NCBI GenBank assembly: GCA_003452915.1
Contig: DMMZ01000064.1
Coordinates: 12,888 to 18,504 of the forward strand
DNA length: 5,617 bases
Direction of reading: 5' to 3'
Source of the DNA: Clostridiales bacterium
Lineage (GTDB): Bacteria; Bacillota; Clostridia; Oscillospirales; CAG-382
Numbering within the stretch: the stretch's first letter is position 1; the number at the start of each line of letters is the position of its first letter. The notes under the pieces were generated by a model. It searched no databases, was not told the origin of the DNA, and saw nothing but the letters and a program-made list of their open reading frames with translations. Position numbers and translations under genes: made by a program. Positions 1 through 4,591 of this stretch are shown piece after piece.

Positions 1-190
1 CCATATTTCTTGGCAAGCCGATAACGATTTGCTCCCCACCCAATTCTTTTATGCGAAAAGAAACTTTCTCAACTGCATCATTAATTCCTGTAACCTTAAT
101 TGTTCCCTGTGCGGTTGCAAGAGTCTCGCCATTGTCTGAAGTTGCAATACCGATTCTTGCATCGCCGTAATCTATTCCGATTATTCTCAA
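1..190 (-). CDS. ruvX: RuvX/YqgF Holliday junction resolvase-like protein, N-terminal part
   Basis: The reading frame gives 63 codons and runs off the left edge, so only the N-terminal part is present (family members are about 135-150 residues). It opens MRIIGIDYGDARIGIATSD, the family's first RNase H-fold strand with its catalytic Asp (D7 in GIDYG), and reaches the conserved GLPRNM motif at residues 58-63. RuvX is a cytoplasmic RNase H-fold nuclease-like protein, linked by family knowledge to Holliday junction resolution and to 16S rRNA 5'-end processing. The start is a TTG at 190; an AAAGGAAG Shine-Dalgarno (about 199-206) lies about 8 nt before it, and no ATG lies nearby. A promoter sits just upstream. 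It diverges from the candidate RNA on the plus strand. Identification is firm; the rest of the gene lies outside the window. Confidence 0.93.
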   Translation of the reverse strand, partial: MRIIGIDYGDARIGIATSDNGETLATAQGTIKVTGINDAVEKVSFRIKELGGEQIVIGLPRNM

Positions 191-224
191 AATTATACTT
201 CCTTTTTTTAAATTTCTAAATTTT

Positions 225-254
225 ATAATACAAAATTCAGTTATATTTTGTCAA
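225..254 (-). promoter_or_regulatory. Predicted sigma-A promoter of ruvX
   Basis: On the minus strand a perfect -35 TTGACA (254-249) is followed, after 18 nt, by TATTAT (230-225), a 5/6 match to the -10 consensus. This would start transcription near 218 and leave a leader of about 28 nt before the TTG start. The spacer is one base longer than ideal. Predicted from sequence only. Confidence 0.65.
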
Positions 255-298
255 TCGATTTATGTGAATATTTTAGTTAAAAAGATTAATAATAATAG

Positions 299-315
299 CG
301 ACCGATACGTTCGGT
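299..315. repeat. Dyad copy 1: CGACCGATA-n-TCGGT
   Basis: ACCGA (301-305) and TCGGT (311-315) form 5-bp inverted arms around a 5-nt centre. The same dyad with the same spacing occurs at 654-668, and the flanking AT-rich bases also match: 286-315 and 639-668 agree at 24 of 30 positions. It could be an operator for a dimeric regulator or a short RNA hairpin. CGACCGA (299-305) can also pair with TCGGTCG at 373-379, an alternative fold. Function is unknown. Confidence 0.5.
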
Positions 316-353
316 ATTCGGACGTAGGTCATAATTTAATAGGTTAAATATCT

Positions 354-359
354 TATAAT
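354..359 (+). promoter_or_regulatory. Possible -10 element for the candidate RNA
   Basis: A perfect TATAAT lies about 12 nt before the first base that would belong to a compact RNA (about 366-596). No recognisable -35 stands 16-18 nt upstream, and in such AT-rich DNA a lone TATAAT is weak evidence. Confidence 0.25.
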
Positions 360-562
360 ATTATTTACTGTTTCGGTCGGAAGTATTTATCTCGAAAGTG
401 CGCTATCTGTTTAGCGAGCCATCTGTTTGGCAGACCAATTTGTTGGTCGTATAAATCAAAGAGGCGATATTTAAGAAACTGGCTGAAATAAAGAGAAATG
501 ATTTTAAAAAATTAATCCTCTGGTGGGATTAAATAATGATTAAGGCCTATTGGCATAATAAG

Positions 563-596
563 AAAAATCGGGGATGTTGTTGTCCTCGATTTTTTT
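563..596 (+). terminator. Intrinsic terminator ending the candidate RNA
   Basis: A 12-bp stem joins 563-574 to 583-594, with one G-U pair (571/586) and an 8-nt loop (575-582), followed by an unbroken T tract (590-596). The A tract on the 5' side means it could also act weakly on the other strand. It lies about 90 nt before the start of the small gene, so it either ends an independent RNA or acts as an attenuator. Confidence 0.85.
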
Positions 597-626
597 ATAA
601 TGAAGGATAATTTTGTTAGAATATTT

Positions 627-632
627 TATAAT
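627..632 (+). promoter_or_regulatory. Possible -10 element of the small gene
   Basis: TATAAT lies between the terminator at 563-596 and the coding start at 688. It would put the transcript start near 639 and place the second dyad inside the leader. No convincing -35 was found at the right distance, so confidence is low. Confidence 0.35.
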
Positions 633-651
633 ACATAACAAATAATAAAAT

Positions 652-668
652 CGACCGATAAGCTCGGT
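652..668. repeat. Dyad copy 2: CGACCGATA-n-TCGGT
   Basis: ACCGA (654-658) and TCGGT (664-668) flank a 5-nt centre, as in the copy at 301-315; the preceding CGACCGATA is identical in both. Here the dyad ends only two bases before the Shine-Dalgarno of the small gene. A protein bound to it, or the RNA hairpin itself, could therefore affect transcription or translation. Confidence 0.5.
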
Positions 669-670
669 TA

Positions 671-678
671 AAAGGAAG
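671..678 (+). promoter_or_regulatory. Shine-Dalgarno site that sets the start at 688
   Basis: AAAGGAAG lies 9 nt before the ATG at 688 but only 3 nt before the in-frame TTG at 682. The spacing favours ATG 688. Confidence 0.8.
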
Positions 679-687
679 TGCTTGTTT

Positions 688-921
688 ATGGGTAAAAGAC
701 GCAGAAGATATAATTTTATGAGTGGCTTGAACGGAGTAGATAGATTCTATTTTCCTTATCGCTTTACTCCACCCGAATTAGGTGGCAGTCGGTATCTTAA
801 TATTTCTCCGGAATCAATAGGCGATGACCTTTTATTCAGTGATACAGACCCTAACGGAAGCTACACGGGTGTGCCGAGAGATGATAATGAAGTTCCCGTT
901 CAAGATGCAGACGACCTGTAA
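688..921 (+). CDS. Small protein of unknown function, basic head and acidic tail
   Basis: I do not recognise this 77-residue protein as a named family. It starts MGKRRRRYNF, a strongly basic head, continues through an aromatic and proline-bearing stretch (residues 18-31), and ends in an acidic tail with about ten Asp/Glu in the last 33 residues. The tail GSYTGVP (57-63) and PVQDADDL (70-77) resembles, from memory only, an ending seen in small uncharacterised Clostridia proteins. There is no signal peptide and no membrane segment, so it is probably cytoplasmic. The basic head could bind nucleic acid, which is inference. A good Shine-Dalgarno (671-678) supports the ATG start over a TTG six bases earlier. 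It sits alone between two hairpin-rich stretches, has its own downstream terminator, and carries a dyad repeat directly ahead of its ribosome-binding site. The Shine-Dalgarno and sensible codon use make it likely real. Confidence 0.75.
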   Translation: MGKRRRRYNFMSGLNGVDRFYFPYRFTPPELGGSRYLNISPESIGDDLLFSDTDPNGSYTGVPRDDNEVPVQDADDL

Positions 922-930
922 GAGCAAAGT

Positions 931-948
931 TTGAAAATAAATTTTCAA
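931..948. repeat. AT-rich inverted repeat just after the small gene
   Basis: TTGAAAAT (931-938) and ATTTTCAA (941-948) are perfect complements, two bases apart. As RNA the two innermost pairs would open, leaving a 6-bp stem. It starts nine bases after the stop codon; it could be an operator or simply the first hairpin of the structured 3' region. Confidence 0.45.
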
Positions 949-964
949 GCACAGTTTTATGCCT

Positions 965-1036
965 TTACTGCAGAGGTGCAGTAATCCGGCTATTGCCGGT
1001 ACGGCACAATTCCCACTTGTGGCGTAAACGCCACGA
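965..1036 (+). ncRNA. Structured 3' region: three compact hairpins
   Basis: Three perfect or near-perfect hairpins with 4-nt loops follow one another: TTACTGCA/TGCAGTAA (965-984, loop GAGG), CCGGC/GCCGG (986-999, loop TATT) and GTGGCG/CGCCAC (1019-1034, loop TAAA, extendable by two pairs to 1017-1036). TGCC/GGCA (994-997/1003-1006) is an alternative to the middle stem. This is GC-rich in an AT-rich surrounding and holds no reading frame, so selection on RNA structure is plausible. It is probably part of the same transcript as the small gene, whose terminator lies about 50 nt further on. It could instead be a separate small RNA. Family not recognised. Confidence 0.45.
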
Positions 1037-1086
1037 AAATGTATGGTTATAAATATGAAATGTTCTCTTGTAGAATATTCATCATA

Positions 1087-1120
1087 AAAAAGTGGAGTTG
1101 CAGTAGCAATTCCGCTTTTT
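1087..1120 (+). terminator. Intrinsic terminator of the small gene
   Basis: A 15-bp stem pairs 1087-1101 with 1106-1120 around a 4-nt loop (AGTA), with two G-U pairs, and the 3' arm ends in five T. The 5' arm starts with A5, so weak activity on the minus strand is possible. Confidence 0.85.
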
Positions 1121-1157
1121 ATAATAATTCAAATTAGAAACAGTGATAAATTCGAAG

Positions 1158-1209
1158 AAAAGACTCTATTAATGCGGCATACCGCATTAATTATATGTAG
1201 GACTTTTTT
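1158..1209. terminator. Probable bidirectional terminator between convergent units
   Basis: ATTAATGCGG (1168-1177) and CCGCATTAAT (1182-1191) form a perfect 10-bp stem with loop CATA. AAAAG (1158-1162) and CTTTT (1203-1207) can extend it across an internal loop. On the plus strand it ends in CTTTTTT; on the minus strand it is followed by TCTTTTCTTC. It lies 41 bp beyond the stop codon of the SGNH gene and is the best terminator candidate for that operon. On the plus strand it would back up the terminator at 1087-1120. Confidence 0.6.
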
Positions 1210-1250
1210 GAAGAATTTTTCTTACTGTTTCTTAAGAGAATTAGTATTAG

Positions 1251-2375
1251 TTATAGTGTTTTTCTTAAAAAAGGATAAATTGCTTTAGCCATCATAAACT
1301 GACCTAAGTCGTTAGGATGAAGATTGTCAACAGCATAAAGGTCACGCATTTCGAGCGGGAAAAAATCTTCACTGTCAACAAAATATACATTCCTGTCACC
1401 GTCTGCCAAAGCTGCTTCATAAGTTGCAATGATTATATTTTTCCTTTTTATATCACCCTCGGTTACTGCAGCATAATAAGGATGTGTAACCATAATAACA
1501 GGTATTTCGGGATGTGCTTTCCTTACTGTTTTAAAGAAAGCCGAATGTGTTTCCATTAGGGAATCCGCAGTCGGTGAATTATAGTCGTAGTCCATAACAA
1601 AGGCTGAAATTTTTCTTGAGCCTATGTATTCCGCAATTGATTGTTCCCCCATTGCAGAGCCTGAAAAGCCTAAATTCATGCAATCAGCATCCAGTGCACG
1701 ACAAAGGATATTGGAATACATATTTCCCGGTCTGGATACGCAACCGCCCTGTGTTATTGACGAGCCATAAAATGCTATGGGCTTTTCTATTGTACGGTTT
1801 AAGGGCTTTACAGTTTTTGAATTAACAGGAAAACCGACAACCAGCTTTGAAACTCCACCATAAAGCGGTAAATTAATCAGTACTTCATTAATACCTTTGG
1901 GTAAATTCAGAACGCCTTCGTTATAACTGCTGCTATCGGCAAAGGTCTGCATTTGAGCACCGACATAATGACGGTTATTACCTGTTCCGATATAAGCATC
2001 GATTCCGTATACTCCCCTGTTTGTAAAATGGTTCATCCCTGTCAAAGCGAATCGTAATTTTATTTTGATTTTCACCGAATCGGCATCGGTACAAAATCGT
2101 ACCTGGGCACCTGCTGTACAGTGTGCAAGGCTGGAATTTGCAGACGAGTATATTTCTTTTTTCGTTGCATCAAGCCTATAATACTCACCATTATTTTTAT
2201 TCGGATGTACAATACCTCCGATTGAAAACAACGGATCAAGAACATTTATAAAAACCATATCCCCGTCGTTTTCTTCGATAAACTGCGAGTCGGTTTCAGC
2301 TACGGACACTAATTCTTTTTCATCAATAATGTTGGGATTATTAAAAAGCTCCCCGAATATTCTTTCTTCCTTCAT
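1251..2375 (-). CDS. SGNH/GDSL-type esterase, no signal peptide
   Basis: This 374-residue protein is a serine esterase of the SGNH (GDSL) fold, probably removing acetyl or other acyl groups from a carbohydrate. The catalytic signatures are visible: GSSITQGG (204-211) with nucleophile Ser206, an Asn in DYDYNSP (Asn266), and DNLHP (350-354) giving Asp350 and His353. Residues about 45-190 form an N-terminal beta-rich domain with GIDAY (124-128), reminiscent of the GxDLY N-terminal domain that precedes the GDSL_3-type lipase domain. No signal peptide is seen, so it should act in the cytoplasm. It follows the dockerin gene after 20 bp, with an AAAGGAAGG at 2389-2397 overlapping that gene's stop codon. 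An AAAAAGG (2381-2387) sits closer to the ATG, at 5 nt. The short gap implies an operon read from the promoter at 4500-4528. The family call is strong; the substrate is not known. Confidence 0.9.
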   Translation of the reverse strand: MKEERIFGELFNNPNIIDEKELVSVAETDSQFIEENDGDMVFINVLDPLFSIGGIVHPNKNNGEYYRLDATKKEIYSSANSSLAHCTAGAQVRFCTDADSVKIKIKLRFALTGMNHFTNRGVYGIDAYIGTGNNRHYVGAQMQTFADSSSYNEGVLNLPKGINEVLINLPLYGGVSKLVVGFPVNSKTVKPLNRTIEKPIAFYGSSITQGGCVSRPGNMYSNILCRALDADCMNLGFSGSAMGEQSIAEYIGSRKISAFVMDYDYNSPTADSLMETHSAFFKTVRKAHPEIPVIMVTHPYYAAVTEGDIKRKNIIIATYEAALADGDRNVYFVDSEDFFPLEMRDLYAVDNLHPNDLGQFMMAKAIYPFLRKTL

Positions 2376-2395
2376 CTTCGCCTTTTTACCTTCCT

Positions 2396-4459
2396 TTAAG
2401 AATAAATATTATATGTACCTAGAAAATGACGTTTGATAAGCAGATAGTCGCTTGCACTAATTTTATTATCTTTATTAATGTCTGCTGCTGCATTTTTTAT
2501 TGAGTTTAACGAATAAGTACCGAGAAAGGCTCTTTTTATAAGTAGATAATCCAGTGTTGAAACATTACCGTCACCGTTTATATCGCCTTTAATACAAACC
2601 AAATAGTTTTTAATAAATACTCCGTTATATGTATAATTAATTTGATATCCCGTTCCAACGATTGTATTATCTGAAACGATAATTCCACTTGCATTTTTGA
2701 TAATGACCGGTTGGTTAATCATAGCTTTTAACTGTAATACGGAAATAGGATTTGTAATTCCGTTGCATAAGTTTTTATAATTATCCAAAAGCAGTGAAGA
2801 ACCTGTTTTGACCGTCAGAGAAGGAGTTATTATATCTTTCGGAGTTCCGATTGTTAATTCCGATACGAAAACAAAGGCATGTGTACCGGGTTTTATTTTC
2901 ATTTGAACATAACGGGCATTTACAGGTGTATCAAGCTCAACCGAAGCAAGCATATATGATATCAAATTACTTTTATTTTCTGCGTATCCCAGACTTGTAT
3001 AATCAGTTCCGTAATCTGAAATTAGAATCTCTATACTTTCGGGATAAGAAATACCCGCTTCGACAAGTTCATTCATTTCAAGTGAAAATAGCGAAAGGTC
3101 CTGAAAAACCGAACCGAAATCAAGGTTTATATAAAAATAACCTCCATCAGTAAACGACTTATTAAAGCCTATCCATTCTGTATCATAATTAGATGAGCCA
3201 AATTTTCCGTCTGTCAGTTCTTTTCCGCTTACCGAACCGTAACCAAGTGATGTGTTGGTGTAAGGTGTTGTGGTTGTATAATTTTTGCCTGCTGATACTA
3301 TATTGTAGTTCTCGTATTTTTTTTCATCTTTTATGAATGTAATTTCGTTCGGGTCAAGTGTTTGAGAAGCATATTTATAAGTCATGTCGTAAATACGTCT
3401 TAAATCAGGATTTTCAGATATATATGCGTTATAAAAAACACCGTTCACAGCATCATTATAATACATTTTTACACCCTGTGCTGCACCTTCTTCGGTACAC
3501 ACTTTTAAATATTCCATATATCTATTGTAATATGTAATAGAGGAAAACATCAAACCCGAAGCCTCTATCTCGACACCCATTCCAAGGTTTTTTGCAGTGT
3601 TGCAGGTTGCATTTATTCTGCTTGAGGTTGCACTTTCATTAAACATATAATTCGGTTGATAACAAGCTGTATCAAAACCATAACTTGCCCATTTATTATA
3701 ACCGTTTGCGTTATAATAAGGAATCCATATAGTTTTATAATCGAGCGAATGAACATAATTGTTCATGTAAGTTAAAAGACTGTTCTCCTGCGAATCGTTT
3801 CTTGCAAAATCCTCCTCAAACCAATAAAAACCAACAAGGTTAAGATTCTGGAAATTACCCTCGTTGAATCTTGACAACTGCTCATCAATTATCCATTTTA
3901 TTGCTTTCTGGCGATCAGCAAGGTTGTTAAAATTCTCGGTTTTTCCATCACCGTCAACATCTCCAAAGCTTGTTTGTGTTTTTACAGGATACATTACTGT
4001 AAGAAAAACATTTGCTTTAAAATCGGTGTATCCGCTGCCAAGCTTTACTTTTGTCTCCCCTACTGCTTCATTTAAAGCTTTTATATTATAACCGTCTAAA
4101 AATACATCATCAACAAAAAGCTGCCAATCTGAAAAGTTTGCAGGGTGTTCGTTATCTCTGTAGGTTCTTCCTCCACTAGGAGTTGTTGTTACACAAGGCA
4201 AAAAAAGGTAGGAATCAAAGAATATGTCCTTTAACTCACCATCTGTGTTATAATAACCAACAAGCGGAAGATAACCTTCTTTAGATCGATGACCTGAAGC
4301 TGGTGTAGAACTGAAGGTATAGGATAAAAAAAGATTGTCTGTTCCGTCCAGTTGCTCGGGAGTTGCGTAACCCACAGCTGAAACTGAGCTTTTATTATTA
4401 TATATAATACAAGAAAATAAAAACAAGCAGGTAAGAAGAACACTGATACATTTTTTCAT
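2396..4459 (-). CDS. Secreted DUF4855-like protein with discoidin-like domain and C-terminal type I dockerin
   Basis: This 687-residue protein is likely a cellulosome component. Residues 1-28 look like a signal peptide (MKK, hydrophobic core, possible cleavage after SVSA). Residues about 30-370 resemble DUF4855, probably a TIM-barrel, glycosidase-like domain: FDSYLFLP (81-88), VGFYWFEEDF (209-218) and GVEIEASG (295-302). Glu215/216 and Glu297/299 are candidate catalytic acids (inference). Residues about 380-540 look like an F5/8 type C (discoidin-like) carbohydrate-binding sandwich. Residues about 545-622 resemble the small beta domain often found before dockerins. A type I dockerin occupies 624-684, with two calcium loops starting DINGDGNVSTLD (626-637) and DINKDNKISASD (660-671), each followed by YLLIKR and FLGTY. 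The start at 4459 is chosen because GGAGGAAG (4465-4472) stands just ahead and a signal peptide follows; the frame stays open for 107 more codons upstream, but across the promoter. No catalytic activity can be assigned firmly. Confidence 0.9.
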   Translation of the reverse strand: MKKCISVLLTCLFLFSCIIYNNKSSVSAVGYATPEQLDGTDNLFLSYTFSSTPASGHRSKEGYLPLVGYYNTDGELKDIFFDSYLFLPCVTTTPSGGRTYRDNEHPANFSDWQLFVDDVFLDGYNIKALNEAVGETKVKLGSGYTDFKANVFLTVMYPVKTQTSFGDVDGDGKTENFNNLADRQKAIKWIIDEQLSRFNEGNFQNLNLVGFYWFEEDFARNDSQENSLLTYMNNYVHSLDYKTIWIPYYNANGYNKWASYGFDTACYQPNYMFNESATSSRINATCNTAKNLGMGVEIEASGLMFSSITYYNRYMEYLKVCTEEGAAQGVKMYYNDAVNGVFYNAYISENPDLRRIYDMTYKYASQTLDPNEITFIKDEKKYENYNIVSAGKNYTTTTPYTNTSLGYGSVSGKELTDGKFGSSNYDTEWIGFNKSFTDGGYFYINLDFGSVFQDLSLFSLEMNELVEAGISYPESIEILISDYGTDYTSLGYAENKSNLISYMLASVELDTPVNARYVQMKIKPGTHAFVFVSELTIGTPKDIITPSLTVKTGSSLLLDNYKNLCNGITNPISVLQLKAMINQPVIIKNASGIIVSDNTIVGTGYQINYTYNGVFIKNYLVCIKGDINGDGNVSTLDYLLIKRAFLGTYSLNSIKNAAADINKDNKISASDYLLIKRHFLGTYNIYS

Positions 4460-4464
4460 AGAAT

Positions 4465-4472
4465 CTTCCTCC
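4465..4472 (-). promoter_or_regulatory. Shine-Dalgarno site that sets the dockerin protein start
   Basis: Read on the minus strand, GGAGGAAG lies just ahead of the ATG at 4459, with 8 nt between GGAGG and the ATG. It settles the start, since the frame remains open further upstream. Confidence 0.85.
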
Positions 4473-4499
4473 AAGAAAACTACAATAACTATTGCTTTG

Positions 4500-4528
4500 A
4501 GTATAGCACACCTAATTTTATATTGCAA
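4500..4528 (-). promoter_or_regulatory. Predicted promoter of the dockerin-SGNH operon
   Basis: On the minus strand, TTGCAA (4528-4523) and TATACT (4505-4500) are separated by exactly 17 nt, and the -10 is preceded by TGC, an extended -10. Transcription would start near 4493, giving a leader of about 33 nt. The -35 hexamer is shared with the divergent promoter on the plus strand. Confidence 0.75.
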
Positions 4529-4551
4529 TAAAATTACAGATATGATACAAT
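4523..4551 (+). promoter_or_regulatory. Predicted promoter of the amidohydrolase gene
   Basis: TTGCAA (4523-4528) and TACAAT (4546-4551) are 17 nt apart, with TGA directly before the -10 (extended -10). The start would fall near 4558, about 34 nt before the ATG. The -35 hexamer is self-complementary and is the same six base pairs used by the minus-strand promoter. Confidence 0.7.
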
Positions 4552-4591
4552 GTAAACAATTTAAGAACGCAAATTTGTTATGAGGTTTATT

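Larger units (their letters stand above)
299..597 (+). ncRNA. Candidate structured RNA of unknown family
   Basis: About 300 bases without a plausible reading frame are dense in paired elements and end in a strong intrinsic terminator. Three hairpins stand in a row: CGCTA/TAGCG (401-416, loop TCTGTT), GCCA/TGGC (418-431, the same loop TCTGTT) and GACCAA/TTGGTC (433-448, loop TTTG). ATTTAT (385-390) can pair with ATAAAT (451-456) and enclose all three as a four-way junction. Further down are TTAATCC/GGATTAA (512-532) and GCC/GGC (545-554), then the terminator. AGAGG (460-464) can pair with CCTCT (517-521) instead of the 512-532 hairpin. The 5' end is uncertain: it may be near 299, or near 366 if the TATAAT at 354-359 is used. 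It did not match 6S RNA, tmRNA, RNase P, SRP, a T-box or a riboswitch that I can recall. It could be an independent small RNA or a leader controlling the small gene at 688. Strand is inferred from the terminator. Confidence 0.5.

Noticed and set aside
248..276. Plus-strand promoter for the candidate RNA using TTGTCA at 248-253.
   Set aside because: No -10 better than 3/6 lies at 16-18 nt; the same bases read as a perfect TTGACA on the other strand for ruvX.
401..448. Short CRISPR-like repeat array (TCTGTT loops at about 16-nt spacing).
   Set aside because: Repeats are too short and the third unit is divergent; they are hairpin loops, not repeat-spacer units, and no cas gene is present.
385..456. 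tRNA-like reading of the cloverleaf.
   Set aside because: The enclosing stem is 6 bp of A-T pairs, the arms are 5, 4 and 6 bp with wrong loop sizes, and there is no T-loop (TTCRA) or CCA-type end.
299..597. Known RNA classes: 6S RNA, tmRNA, RNase P, SRP RNA, T-box leader.
   Set aside because: None of the diagnostic conserved stretches I know for these classes is present. The 6S exclusion is the least certain because that class is held together mostly by structure.
682..687. TTG at 682 as the start of the small protein.
   Set aside because: It lies only 3 nt from the Shine-Dalgarno; the ATG at 688 has proper spacing of 9 nt.
1317..1825. Plus-strand open frames at 1317-1559 and 1616-1825.
   Set aside because: Both lie wholly antisense to the SGNH esterase, whose catalytic motifs are clear; they have no recognisable domain or promising ribosome-binding site.
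2851..4091. Plus-strand open frames at 2851-3153 and 3864-4091.
   Set aside because: They are antisense to the DUF4855/discoidin-like parts of the dockerin gene and look like chance frames.
4231..4443. Minus-strand frame of 70 codons within the signal peptide region of the dockerin gene.
   Set aside because: It overlaps the real gene in another frame; its hydrophobic start is the frame-shifted signal peptide.
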